A stretch of DNA of 64,000 nt from Halioglobus sp. Lineage in GTDB: Bacteria; Pseudomonadota; Gammaproteobacteria; Pseudomonadales; Halieaceae. A program made the position numbers and the translations under genes. The stretch spans positions 178,427 through 242,426 of the forward strand of contig PABK01000058.1 of the NCBI GenBank assembly GCA_002699145.1, given 5' to 3'. The notes below the pieces were generated by a model. The model searched no databases and was not told where the DNA came from. It saw only the letters and a program-made list of their open reading frames with translations. This document shows positions 1 to 7,635 of the stretch, one piece after another. Numbering within the stretch: position 1 is the stretch's first letter; the number at the start of each line of letters is the position of its first letter.

Positions 1-7
1 GGTATTC

Positions 8-1195
8 TCAGTAGCGGAAACGCCGCTGCGCCCCGGCGCGGCGCTCGGCGAGCTGGGCGCGCCGGCCCTGTGCGTCGATGCGTTTCACCCCCTCGGGCAG
101 GTGCGCGGCCAATTCCCCCAGCGGTACCTGCTCGCAATGGGGCGTCGGGCATTCGGCGGCGCCGATCCAGCGCACCGTGATATAGCCCTCCCCATGTCCC
201 GAGGGATCCAGCCAGTTGGGCACACCGGGGTCGTCGTGGGCCACTACCAGCAACAGCTCGCCACTGTCCTCCAGCACCGCGTGATGGCAGTTGGTGCTGC
301 ACAGGCGGTAGCGGTAGTCCATGGTCTCCCACCAGTAATTGCCGAACTCCACCGACCAGAAACGCGCCGCGGGGGGCGTGACGCGCACCAGCAGCGCCTC
401 GTCCGCGGGCACGCGCCAGTAGCAGATCAACGGCTCGCCCCCGGGCGTGGCGTCGATGGCGTTATCGTCCAGCTGGCGGTAGGACAGGAAATGGTTGGGC
501 CGCGCCTGCCAGCGGTCCAGCATGTCGGCCCAGTAGGTCGTGGATGCGCGCACCCAGTTGGCCGCGCGATCCAGTCCCTGGCACAGTGTATCGATATCGA
601 ACCGCGGCCCGCCCGCCTCCGCGTCCAGGCAGTCGATACGCGCGTCCATGGGCGCCTCGTTGACCCAGTCGGCGAAAAACTGCCGCACGGTGACGCGCCA
701 GGCGCCCGGGGTGGTGCGAATCCAGTTGCCCGGGTGTTCGTCGGGAGACAGCACGATCTCGAAACTGCCGTCCTCGGCGACGTCGATTTCATCGTCCACC
801 AGGCTGCCCACCACCGCCCCGCCCCAGGGCGTGACGCCGTCCTCGAGCACGGTCACCGCGAAGTAGCGTGCCGTGCCGCGCTGGCCGCTGATGCGATAGG
901 TGTGTGCGCCGTCCACGGGCGCGCCGACATAGAGCGCATCGGCGTTGTCGCCGCCCTGTTTGCGCAACGGGTCGAAGTAGTGCAGCAGCTCCGGGCAGGC
1001 CGGGTCATTGTTGTCCAGGTGAAACTGCAAGCCCAGGGCGATATTGCGCGCCATCAGGCGCAGGCCCTTGGCGCGATCCAGGTCGCCGATGGGGGCGGTG
1101 TCGCGAAACACCGTTTCACCGGCGGCCTGCAGTTGCGCGCAGAAATCGCTCCAGGCCTGGCGCAGTTGCTCGTCGTTGGGATTGTCGCCGTACAT
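8..1195 (-). CDS. DUF1214-like protein, function unknown
   Basis: A 395-residue protein with no signal peptide or membrane segment. The middle part (about residues 95-190) resembles the DUF1214 beta-sandwich: a repeated 'FAVTV...' strand, then a stretch ending in 'NWIRTTPGAWRVTVRQFF', which is characteristic of DUF1214/DUF1254-type proteins. No catalytic residue is recognisable. The ATG at 1193-1195 directly abuts the TGA of the upstream BrkB-type gene with no spacer, so the two are probably co-transcribed and translationally coupled. The reading frame is complete at the window edge (TGA at 8-10). Family assignment is by pattern recognition only; biochemical function is unknown. Confidence 0.7.
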   Translation of the reverse strand: MYGDNPNDEQLRQAWSDFCAQLQAAGETVFRDTAPIGDLDRAKGLRLMARNIALGLQFHLDNNDPACPELLHYFDPLRKQGGDNADALYVGAPVDGAHTYRISGQRGTARYFAVTVLEDGVTPWGGAVVGSLVDDEIDVAEDGSFEIVLSPDEHPGNWIRTTPGAWRVTVRQFFADWVNEAPMDARIDCLDAEAGGPRFDIDTLCQGLDRAANWVRASTTYWADMLDRWQARPNHFLSYRQLDDNAIDATPGGEPLICYWRVPADEALLVRVTPPAARFWSVEFGNYWWETMDYRYRLCSTNCHHAVLEDSGELLLVVAHDDPGVPNWLDPSGHGEGYITVRWIGAAECPTPHCEQVPLGELAAHLPEGVKRIDAQGRRAQLAERRAGAQRRFRY

Positions 1196-2170
1196 TCAGT
1201 TCCCTGCGGATTCTGCTTTGTGTGCGGGTACCGGGGACGTGTCCGTTTCACCTCCCCGCCGCGCCTCCAGTTCTGCCGCGCTGAGCTTGTACACCCGCCG
1301 CGCGTAGCGCCTGGGCACGGGTTCCGCGCCTTCCTCGTCGGCGGTGACACTCACCACCTCGGCCCCGAAAAAAAGGATGATGGCGGTGTAGTAGACCCAC
1401 AGCATCAGCACGAGCACCGAGGCGGCGGCCCCGCCGAGCTGGCTCAATTCGCTGCGCGCGATGATCATACCGATGGCGTACTTGCCCAACAACAGCATCA
1501 CCGCCACCAGCACGCTGCCCTGCAGCTTGCTGCGCCGCGACAGGTGCACATCGGGCAGAAAGTGAAACATCGCGTAGATGACACCACTGATGAGCGTAAT
1601 CATCAACAGCATCTGCAGCACCTGAACGACAATCACTGCGGCATCGTTGAGGATGCTGAAAAGGTAATCGTGAAACACCATGACCGCCGAATCCAGCACC
1701 AGCGATACGATCAACAGGAAACCCAGGCTGACGATGATGCCCAGCGACATGACGCGGTCGATGGCCTGCTTCACCAGACCCGCGCTGGGCATGGATTCCA
1801 CGCGGAAAATCTCGTTGAACGTCGTCTGCACCTGGATGAAGATATTGGTCGCGGAGAAGGCGAGCACGCCCAGGCCCAGCGCGAGTTTCCAGCCTCGCTG
1901 CTGCTCCTGGTCCAGCGTGCTGATCAGGACCTCGATACCCGCCGCAGCGCGCTCACCCATGAGCCCGGAAAACTGTTCGGCGATCTGCTCCTGGAAATTC
2001 ACCTCCGCCGCCCACATACCGGCCACGTACGACGCCAGCAGGATGATCGGCCCGACGGAGAACAGCGCATAGAACGACAGTGCCGCCGCGTTGCGCATGC
2101 AGTTGTCCGCGAGCAGCCGCCGCACGGACAGCCAGGTGACCTTGAGCACGAACTTCAGCTTTGTCCACAT
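1196..2170 (-). CDS. YihY/BrkB family inner-membrane protein
   Basis: A 324-residue polytopic membrane protein of the YihY/virulence factor BrkB family (once misnamed RNase BN). Signature features are the N-terminal 'ALSFYALFSVGPIILL' segment, a central 'FLPDVHLSRR' loop and the late 'SVLVLMLWVYYTAIILFFGAE' segment; about six hydrophobic helices can be seen. A longer frame opens at 2308, but the ATG at 2168-2170 is chosen because an AGGA Shine-Dalgarno lies five bases upstream and family members begin near this point. The charged cytoplasmic tail of about 50 residues is poorly conserved in the family. The physiological role is not firmly known; transport or envelope integrity is the usual guess. 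Confidence 0.85.
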   Translation of the reverse strand: MWTKLKFVLKVTWLSVRRLLADNCMRNAAALSFYALFSVGPIILLASYVAGMWAAEVNFQEQIAEQFSGLMGERAAAGIEVLISTLDQEQQRGWKLALGLGVLAFSATNIFIQVQTTFNEIFRVESMPSAGLVKQAIDRVMSLGIIVSLGFLLIVSLVLDSAVMVFHDYLFSILNDAAVIVVQVLQMLLMITLISGVIYAMFHFLPDVHLSRRSKLQGSVLVAVMLLLGKYAIGMIIARSELSQLGGAAASVLVLMLWVYYTAIILFFGAEVVSVTADEEGAEPVPRRYARRVYKLSAAELEARRGGETDTSPVPAHKAESAGN

Positions 2171-2241
2171 GTTCCTGTTTTCCACATCGAATCTGCGCTC
2201 GCGCCCCATCATTCCACATTGCAGCCGCGTCCGAAACCGGC

Positions 2242-2415
2242 CTAACCGGAGCCGCCACGCACCATGTGAACAAGCAGCAGGATCATGCCGATAATAAACA
2301 GAAACCATGCCGCTTGTCCCGCCAGCGCCCAGCCGACCACGACATGCAGGCCGTCTGCGACGAGCCCGATAGAAAACGCGCCCAGTGCCCGATTCAGCCA
2401 GGCAGTGCCACGCAT
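2242..2415 (-). CDS. small two-helix membrane protein (57 aa)
   Basis: A 57-residue hydrophobic protein starting at the ATG 2413-2415, preceded by a strong GGGAGG ribosome binding site seven bases upstream; the longer in-frame extension to 2550 lacks one and has unlikely composition. Two hydrophobic stretches are visible, around residues 10-30 and 33-50, joined by a short loop, with a small Gly-rich tail. It sits between the BrkB-type gene and mgtC-like gene on the same strand. I do not recognise the family. It may be an accessory subunit of a neighbouring envelope protein, which is a guess from position only. Confidence 0.6.
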   Translation of the reverse strand: MRGTAWLNRALGAFSIGLVADGLHVVVGWALAGQAAWFLFIIGMILLLVHMVRGGSG

Positions 2416-2570
2416 GACAGCCTCCCGTACTTCACCTGCGTTAATTGTAGAGAGGCAACTTGCGTGCCAGCGGCCGGGCAGGCCAGGCGCCTGGCAGCCG
2501 CAGGGGGCGTCGCGGCTATCAGCAGGGCAATTCCTGCGCCGCGCCGGCAAGTTTTACACGCGCAGGCGTA

Positions 2571-3002
2571 TCAGTCCCTGGCGGCGCGCTTGAGGAACCC
2601 GGAAAACTGGAAGATGAGGAAACCCACCACGGACAGCACGATCGCCACCTCGTAGCGGCGGTAGGCGACCGCCAGGCCGATCGCCCCGGTGAGCCAGATG
2701 CCGGCGGCGGTGGCCGTGCCGGACGTACCGTTCTCGTTCTTGAACACCGAGCCACCACCGATAAAACCCATGCCGGTGATGATGCCGTACATCACCCTGG
2801 CCTCCGCGTCCGAACCCTCGTACACGCTCATGCCCACGAGCATGAAGGCGCAGGAGGCGATGGCCACCAGCGGGAATGTGCGCAGGCCGGCGCCCTCCTG
2901 GCTGTGCTCACGGTTCAGCGCGATCGGCAGGGCAAGGCCGAAGGCCATGCCCATCTGCGCGAGATGGCGCAGGATTTCCTGTACCTCGATGTCCAGTTCC
3001 AT
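2571..3002 (-). CDS. MgtC/SapB family membrane protein
   Basis: A 143-residue membrane protein matching the MgtC/SapB core: 'LALPIALNRE' in the first helix region, 'GIITGMGFIGGGSV' (the hallmark Gly-rich motif near residues 73-86), and 'GIWLTGAIGLAVAYRRYE' after it. Four to five transmembrane helices are expected. It lacks the C-terminal ACT-like cytoplasmic domain of Salmonella MgtC, so it is a short SapB-type member. Family members act in adaptation to low magnesium or acid stress, in some cases by inhibiting the F-type ATPase; whether this short form does so is unknown. A GGAG motif lies nine bases before the ATG. Confidence 0.9.
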   Translation of the reverse strand: MELDIEVQEILRHLAQMGMAFGLALPIALNREHSQEGAGLRTFPLVAIASCAFMLVGMSVYEGSDAEARVMYGIITGMGFIGGGSVFKNENGTSGTATAAGIWLTGAIGLAVAYRRYEVAIVLSVVGFLIFQFSGFLKRAARD

Positions 3003-3139
3003 GGCGCCGGCTCCCGGGGTTGGCCAGGGGCCAGATTACCGCAGCGGCGCTGGCGGTTCCAATATGTCACAAGTTATGCCATATTGCGCCGCCGGGCGCA
3101 GGGCGCCACCCACCCAGACAGGAGCAACAGGGCTACCCG

Positions 3140-4138
3140 ATGAAGACACGACTGACCGAACTACTGGATATCGACACCCCCATCATCTGCGGCGGCATGA
3201 TGCGCGTGGGCACCGCGGACCTGGCCGCGGCCGCCTCCAACGCCGGCGCCCTGGGTGTGATGACCGCGCTGACACAACCCACCCCGGAGGGCCTGGAGGC
3301 GGAGATCGCACGCTGCCGCTCACTCACCGACAAGCCCTTCGGCGTCAACCTGACCGTCGGTGTGGTCTCCACCGAGATCAATTACGACGATTACGTGGAT
3401 GTCATCGTCCGCAGCGGTGTGAAAATCGTGGAAACCGCCGGGCGCAGCCCGGAGCCGTTCATGGACATCTTCAACGCCCACGGCATCAAGGTCATTCACA
3501 AGTGCGTCGCCGTGCGCCACGCGCTCAAGGCCGAGCGCCTGGGCGTCGCCGTGGTGAGCATCGACGGTTTCGAGTGCGCCGGGCACCCCGGGGAAGAGGA
3601 CATCGGCGGCCTGGTACTGTTTCCCGCCGCGGCGGCCGCGCTGAAAATTCCCGTGGTCGCCTCGGGCGGTATCGCCGACGGCCGCGGCCTGGCGGCGGCG
3701 CTGGCCCTGGGCTGCGAGGGTATCAACATGGGCTCGCGCTTCATGGTGACGCAGGAGGCGCCGATTCACGAGGACATCAAGCGCAAGATCGTCGAGATGA
3801 ACGAGACCCAGACCCGGCTGATCTTCCGCAGCTACCGCAACACCGCGCGCGTCTACCGCAACGGGGTGGCGGACAAGGTGGCAGAAGTGGAAGCCGCCGG
3901 AGGCGATTTCTCCCAGGTGCACGAACTGGTGTCGGGCAAGAACCAGGACAAGGCCTGGACGACCGGCGACATTGAGGCGGGCATGGTCACGGTCGGTATG
4001 AGCGGCGGCCTGATCAACGATATCCCCAGCTGCGCGGAGCTGGTGCGCAAGATCATGGCCGACGCCGAGCAGATTGTCGGCGAGCGCCTGGCCGGCATGC
4101 TCGCCGGCGGCGAAGCCGCGCGGGCCGGCGCGGCCTGA
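3140..4138 (+). CDS. NAD(P)H-dependent flavin oxidoreductase (nitronate monooxygenase-like)
   Basis: A 332-residue TIM-barrel flavoprotein of the nitronate monooxygenase/2-nitropropane dioxygenase family. Recognisable elements are the N-terminal 'DIDTPIICGGMMRVGTADL' FMN-binding loop, 'FGVNLTVG', 'ECAGHPGE' (with the His that serves as base in class I enzymes) and 'PVVASGGIADGRGLAAALALG' followed by 'GINMGSRFMVTQEAP', the phosphate-binding region. The ATG at 3140 is chosen over a much longer upstream frame, because homologues begin at this motif spacing. Physiological substrates are uncertain: these enzymes oxidise nitronates or act as NADH:quinone reductases. It stands alone, convergent with the BON-domain gene. 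Confidence 0.88.
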   Translation: MKTRLTELLDIDTPIICGGMMRVGTADLAAAASNAGALGVMTALTQPTPEGLEAEIARCRSLTDKPFGVNLTVGVVSTEINYDDYVDVIVRSGVKIVETAGRSPEPFMDIFNAHGIKVIHKCVAVRHALKAERLGVAVVSIDGFECAGHPGEEDIGGLVLFPAAAAALKIPVVASGGIADGRGLAAALALGCEGINMGSRFMVTQEAPIHEDIKRKIVEMNETQTRLIFRSYRNTARVYRNGVADKVAEVEAAGGDFSQVHELVSGKNQDKAWTTGDIEAGMVTVGMSGGLINDIPSCAELVRKIMADAEQIVGERLAGMLAGGEAARAGAA

Positions 4139-4152
4139 GACGCACCGCGGGC

Positions 4153-4197
4153 GGCGCCGCCGGGCGAGCGTTTGGGGACCACTCGTCCGGCGGCGCC
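4153..4197. terminator. Strong hairpin between convergent genes, likely bidirectional terminator
   Basis: A 16-bp stem (arms 4153-4168 and 4182-4197, one G-T wobble) with a 13-nt loop lies in the only roomy convergent intergenic space of the window, between the flavin oxidoreductase and the BON protein. The stem is almost pure G+C. There is no T-run on either side, so if it terminates, it does so inefficiently or with help from Rho. It may otherwise protect mRNA 3' ends. Confidence 0.55.
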
Positions 4198-4264
4198 TGT
4201 TCGCGTGCAGTTGCGCGAGGGGTGGCGCGCACGCCTCCCGTTCTCTCAGCGATTGCGCCTGTGA

Positions 4265-4846
4265 TCAGGCTTTTTCCAGTTGCAGGCGATTGTCCACGTC
4301 GCGCACTCCCTCGACGTTGCCGGCGATCTTGCCGGCGAGGGATTTTTCCTCGGCGGACTGCACCGTGCCCGTCAGCGTGATCTGCGCGTCCTCGGCGTCG
4401 ACGTCGATCGACAGCCCGTCGGTGTTGCCGTTGGCCAGCAATTTCAGTTTCACTTCCGCGGCCAGGGTGGCGTCCTCGACCAGGGTGGAGTACTCGCGGC
4501 CATCCTTGTTCGCCGCAGACCGGGCCTCGGCCGCGGGTACGATCTGCAGGCGGTTATCCACCTCGTCGATGCCCGACATGCCCTGGGCGATTTCCTGCGC
4601 CAGGTCCCGGTCGATCTCGGACTCCACCTTGCCGATAAGGATCACGCGGTCGCCGCTGACTTCGGGGTCGATAGAGAAGTTGTTCAGGTGCCGGTTCACC
4701 AGGTACATGGTGTCGAGCTTGCCCTCTTTCCACGCGTCGCTCGCGGCGCCCTCGTAGTCCCTGTCGCCGGCCATGACCGGGGACGCAAGGGCCAGGCCGA
4801 GTGCGATGGCGCTGGCTGCGTGCCTGAAAGATTTACGCTTGTACAT
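4265..4846 (-). CDS. Secreted protein with two BON domains
   Basis: A 193-residue periplasmic protein. A signal peptide with hydrophobic core 'ASAIALGLALASPVMAG' is followed by two BON repeats, about residues 45-110 and 120-190; each contains the characteristic 'V...I..VDNRLQ' strand (both end in VDNRLQ). The start is the ATG at 4844-4846, eight bases after a consensus AGGAG. The BON domain binds phospholipid or stabilises the envelope, as in OsmY and DolP; the OsmY-like arrangement of signal peptide plus two BON domains suggests an envelope stress role. A small GC hairpin (4902-4918) lies in its upstream leader. Confidence 0.85.
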   Translation of the reverse strand: MYKRKSFRHAASAIALGLALASPVMAGDRDYEGAASDAWKEGKLDTMYLVNRHLNNFSIDPEVSGDRVILIGKVESEIDRDLAQEIAQGMSGIDEVDNRLQIVPAAEARSAANKDGREYSTLVEDATLAAEVKLKLLANGNTDGLSIDVDAEDAQITLTGTVQSAEEKSLAGKIAGNVEGVRDVDNRLQLEKA

Positions 4847-4994
4847 ATTGATCTCCTTCTCCCTGAATGAGGTTGACGTTTTCCGGGACCTACAGCGCCC
4901 CGCTGCCACAGAGGCAGCAACAAGCGTGCCAGGGGCATGATTTCGGCCGTTATATCAGGGACATGGACCGCTTCGGCGGCAAAATCGCCCGCGC

Positions 4995-5022
4995 AAAAAA
5001 CGGGGGCCGGCACGACCCCCGT
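4995..5022 (-). terminator. Rho-independent terminator of the nitroreductase operon
   Basis: Reading the minus strand, a 7-bp perfect stem (ACGGGGG at 5022-5016 pairing with CCCCCGT at 5006-5000) with a 9-nt loop is followed at once by a run of six T (4995-5000). This is a textbook intrinsic terminator. It lies about 50 bases past the nitroreductase stop, so it closes the hydroquinone reductase-pirin-nitroreductase transcript before the BON gene. Confidence 0.88.
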
Positions 5023-5070
5023 GTAATTTCTGCCACTGGCAGCGGAAAAGATTTCAGGCGCGGCGCGGAC

Positions 5071-5631
5071 TCAGCTCACCGCGGTCCAGATCGCCTCGCG
5101 GGGCTTGCGCGCGCTGAGTTCCTCGGCTCCGGCGGGATCCACGTGGCCCAGGGTGAAGCCGCAGATGACCTGGTCGGCATCCGGGTCCAGGCCGAGCGCC
5201 GTGTAGACCCTGTCATAGTGAATCCCGCCCATGCCGTGGGTGTACAGGCCCAGCGCGCGAGCCTGCAGGCTCATCGCCATCCAGGCCGAGCCGGTGTCGA
5301 AAGCGGCGTGGACGTTCTCCTTGCCGTTGCGCTCGAAGTTGCGGCTGGCGACGACAAACCCGATGACCGGCGCGGACTTCGCCCAGGCCTGGTTGCCCTC
5401 CACCAGCAATTCCAGGAAGTGGTCGTAGCTGGCGTCGGTCGAGGTGTAGAAACGCCAGGGCTGCTCGTTGTAACAGCTTGGCGAGAGGCGCGCGGCCTCG
5501 AACACCAGCGCCAGTTCATCCTGGGTCACCGGGGTATCGAGGTAGGCGCGCGGCGACCAGCGCGCGGTGATCAGCGGCTCCAGCCCGGCGAGACTCACCC
5601 TGTTGTGTGTATTCTGGTAGTCGGTTTGCAT
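5071..5631 (-). CDS. Nitroreductase family oxidoreductase
   Basis: A 186-residue FMN-dependent nitroreductase. The N-terminal 'RWSPRAYLDTPV' motif (FMN phosphate binding), 'ARLSPSCYNEQPWRF' and the C-terminal 'LGHVDP' are typical of the family. It would reduce nitroaromatics or quinones with NAD(P)H. The chosen ATG at 5629-5631 has a perfect AGGAGG five bases upstream; another ATG at 5649 overlaps the pirin stop codon (ATGA) but has no ribosome binding site. It is the last gene of a three-gene operon with pirin and glutathionyl-hydroquinone reductase, which suggests electrophile or quinone detoxification. An intrinsic terminator follows. Confidence 0.88.
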   Translation of the reverse strand: MQTDYQNTHNRVSLAGLEPLITARWSPRAYLDTPVTQDELALVFEAARLSPSCYNEQPWRFYTSTDASYDHFLELLVEGNQAWAKSAPVIGFVVASRNFERNGKENVHAAFDTGSAWMAMSLQARALGLYTHGMGGIHYDRVYTALGLDPDADQVICGFTLGHVDPAGAEELSARKPREAIWTAVS

Positions 5632-5645
5632 GTTGTCCTCCTGTG

Positions 5646-6473
5646 TCATGCCGCGGTCAGGCGACCGCTGTTGTAGTCGTCGATAGCCTGTTCGATCTCC
5701 GTCATCGAATTCATGACGAAGGGGCCGTACTGGTGCACCGGCTCGCGCAGCGGCGTACCCGCCAGCAGCAGCGCGCGCACTCCTTCGGGCCCGGCGTGCA
5801 ACGCCAGCGTGTCGCCATCGGTATAGATACCCAGCTGCCGCGCAGCCAGTTCCCCGGTCGCGCCCTCGTACACGTAAAGCGACGCCTGTTGCCGCGCGGG
5901 CACCGGCACAGCGAGGGCGGCGCCGGGCTCCAGCCGCAGGTCGAGATAGAGCGGCGCGGTGGTACCGGTGACCACCGGACTGGCGACGCCGGCGAAACGC
6001 CCGGCGATCACGCGCACCTCACCGCCCGCCACCGGCACCCGGGGCAGCTGTCCGGCAGAGTAGTCCGCGTAATCCGCCGGGCGCATTTTTTCCGCTGCGG
6101 GCAGGTTCAGCCAGAGCTGGAAACCGTGCAGCAGGCCGTCGCTCTGCTCGGGCATCTCCGAGTGGATGACGCCGCGGCCGGCGGTCATCCACTGCACGCC
6201 GCCGTCGCTGAGCAGGCCGCGATTGCCCAGGTGATCCTCGTGGCGCATGCGCCCGTGCAGCATGTAGGTGACCGTTTCGAAGCCGCGGTGCGGGTGCGGC
6301 GGGAAGCCGCCGATGTAGTCACTGCCATCGGCACTGCGAATCTCGTCCAGCATGAGAAAGGGATCGAACACCGCGCTCACCTCGCGCCCGCCGATGCGGT
6401 GAATGCGCACCCCGTCGCCGTCACTGGACGGCCTGGCGTCGATGCGCCGGGAAAGTTGCCTGGTCCTGCTCAT
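5646..6473 (-). CDS. Pirin family protein (bicupin)
   Basis: A 275-residue cupin-fold protein. The four metal ligands of pirin are present in the N-terminal cupin: His60 and His62 in 'PPHPHRGFET', and His104 and Glu106 in 'GVIHSEMP'. Some bacterial pirins have quercetin 2,3-dioxygenase activity; others modulate enzymes or regulators, so the exact role cannot be read from sequence. Its ATG overlaps the stop codon of the upstream hydroquinone reductase (ATGA, 6470-6473). The operon context suggests oxidation or scavenging of phenolic or quinone compounds. Confidence 0.9.
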   Translation of the reverse strand: MSRTRQLSRRIDARPSSDGDGVRIHRIGGREVSAVFDPFLMLDEIRSADGSDYIGGFPPHPHRGFETVTYMLHGRMRHEDHLGNRGLLSDGGVQWMTAGRGVIHSEMPEQSDGLLHGFQLWLNLPAAEKMRPADYADYSAGQLPRVPVAGGEVRVIAGRFAGVASPVVTGTTAPLYLDLRLEPGAALAVPVPARQQASLYVYEGATGELAARQLGIYTDGDTLALHAGPEGVRALLLAGTPLREPVHQYGPFVMNSMTEIEQAIDDYNSGRLTAA

Positions 6474-7459
6474 GCCGTTCTCCTGTGCGCCGCGCCGACG
6501 CCCTCGCGCCCATGCGGGCGGCCAAAGTCGATTTCCTGGCCCAGCGGCACGATGCCGGTGGGGTTGATGGTGGCGTGACTGCCGTAGTAGTGCTGCTTGA
6601 TGTGCTGCATGTCCAGCGTCGCCGCCACGCCCGGCTGCTGGTACAGGTCGCGCACGTAACCCGGCAGGTTGGCGAAGTCCTCGATGCGCTGGCGGTTGGT
6701 CTTGAAATGGCCAAAATACACCGCGTCGAAGCGCAACAGGGTGGTCAGCAGCCGCCAGTCCGCCTCGGTGATGCGCTCGCCGAGCAGGTAGCGGCTGCGC
6801 CCCAGGCGCTCATCGAGTTCGTCGAGCATGGCAAACAGCGCGTGGTAGGCCTCCTCGTAGGCCTGTTGGCTGGTGGCGAAGCCCGCGCGGTAGACGCCGT
6901 TGTTGACCGCCTCGTACACCCGCGCATTGAGCGCGTCGATGTCGGCGCGCAGCGGCGCCGGGTAGAAGTCCTCGCGGTTGCCGGTAAGGCCATCGAAGGC
7001 GCTGTTGAACATGCGGATGATCTCCGCGCTCTCATTGCTGACGATGGTTTCGCGCTGCTTGTCCCACAGCACCGGCACGGTGACGCGGCCGGAGGCACGC
7101 GGATCCACCCGCGTGTAGATCTCGTGCAGGTAGCGCGCGCCGTACAGGTCGTCGCCGCCGGCGCCGAACTCCCAACCGTTCTCCAGCATCAGCGGCTGCA
7201 CCACCGACACGCTGATCAGGTCTTCCAGTCCCTTCACCGCGCGATAGATCAGCGTGCGATGGGCCCAGGGGCAGGCCAGGGACACGTACAGGTGGTAGCG
7301 CCCGGCCTGCGCGGCAAAACCGCCCTCCCCGTCGGGGCCCGCGGCGCCATCGGCGGTAATCCAGTTGCGGTAGCGGCTGGTCTGGCGCTCGAAGCGCCCG
7401 CCGCTCGCGGCCGTGTCGTACCACTGGTCGCGCCATTGCCCGTCTACGAGTAAACCCAT
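6470..7459 (-). CDS. Glutathionyl-hydroquinone reductase (GST Xi class)
   Basis: A 329-residue protein of the YqjG/ECM4/PcpF type. The catalytic 'CPWAHRTL' motif with Cys63 identifies Xi-class glutathione transferases, which reduce glutathionyl-hydroquinones through a Cys-glutathione intermediate. The C-terminal all-helical GST domain follows, with 'LNARVYEAVNNGVYRAGFATSQ' conserved in this class; the length is normal. A GGAGGA ribosome binding site precedes the ATG. It heads the operon with pirin and nitroreductase and is divergent from a LysR gene, which probably regulates it. It acts in the cytoplasm on quinone-glutathione adducts. Confidence 0.93.
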   Translation of the reverse strand: MGLLVDGQWRDQWYDTAASGGRFERQTSRYRNWITADGAAGPDGEGGFAAQAGRYHLYVSLACPWAHRTLIYRAVKGLEDLISVSVVQPLMLENGWEFGAGGDDLYGARYLHEIYTRVDPRASGRVTVPVLWDKQRETIVSNESAEIIRMFNSAFDGLTGNREDFYPAPLRADIDALNARVYEAVNNGVYRAGFATSQQAYEEAYHALFAMLDELDERLGRSRYLLGERITEADWRLLTTLLRFDAVYFGHFKTNRQRIEDFANLPGYVRDLYQQPGVAATLDMQHIKQHYYGSHATINPTGIVPLGQEIDFGRPHGREGVGAAHRRTA

Positions 7460-7544
7460 TGCCTGCTCCTCCTGTCACTGTATTTGTCGCTGTGTTTGTC
7501 GCTGTTCCGGCCGTCACCCCCGCCGCTGGAACCTTTTTTCGTTC

Positions 7545-7633
7545 AGATTTGATGACCGTTTAGAGCACAGTATAGATTTGATACGCCAACATAAAAGCGA
7601 TACATTTAGTCCAATTTATTCAAAATATTTGAT
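7545..7633. promoter_or_regulatory. AT-rich divergent control region with three ATTTGAT repeats
   Basis: The 176-bp space between the hydroquinone reductase and the LysR gene is strikingly AT-rich for this genome. ATTTGAT occurs three times in the same orientation (7547-7553, 7576-7582, 7627-7633); the first two are within a 9-base AGATTTGAT. The second copy lies in a GTAT-N7-ATAC dyad (7570-7584), which fits the T-N11-A form of LysR binding sites. The third copy touches the LysR start, as expected for autoregulation. Function is inferred. Confidence 0.55.
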
Positions 7634-7635
7634 GT

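Noticed and set aside
101-2245. A 714-codon open frame on the plus strand opposite the DUF1214-like and BrkB-type genes
   Set aside because: It lies antisense to two recognisable genes, has skewed His/Gln/Arg/Ala composition and no family motif. Long antisense frames are expected at this GC content.
5632-5649. ATG at 5649 as the nitroreductase start through ATGA overlap with pirin
   Set aside because: There is no Shine-Dalgarno before it, whereas the ATG at 5631 has a perfect AGGAGG at ideal distance. It remains a minor alternative.
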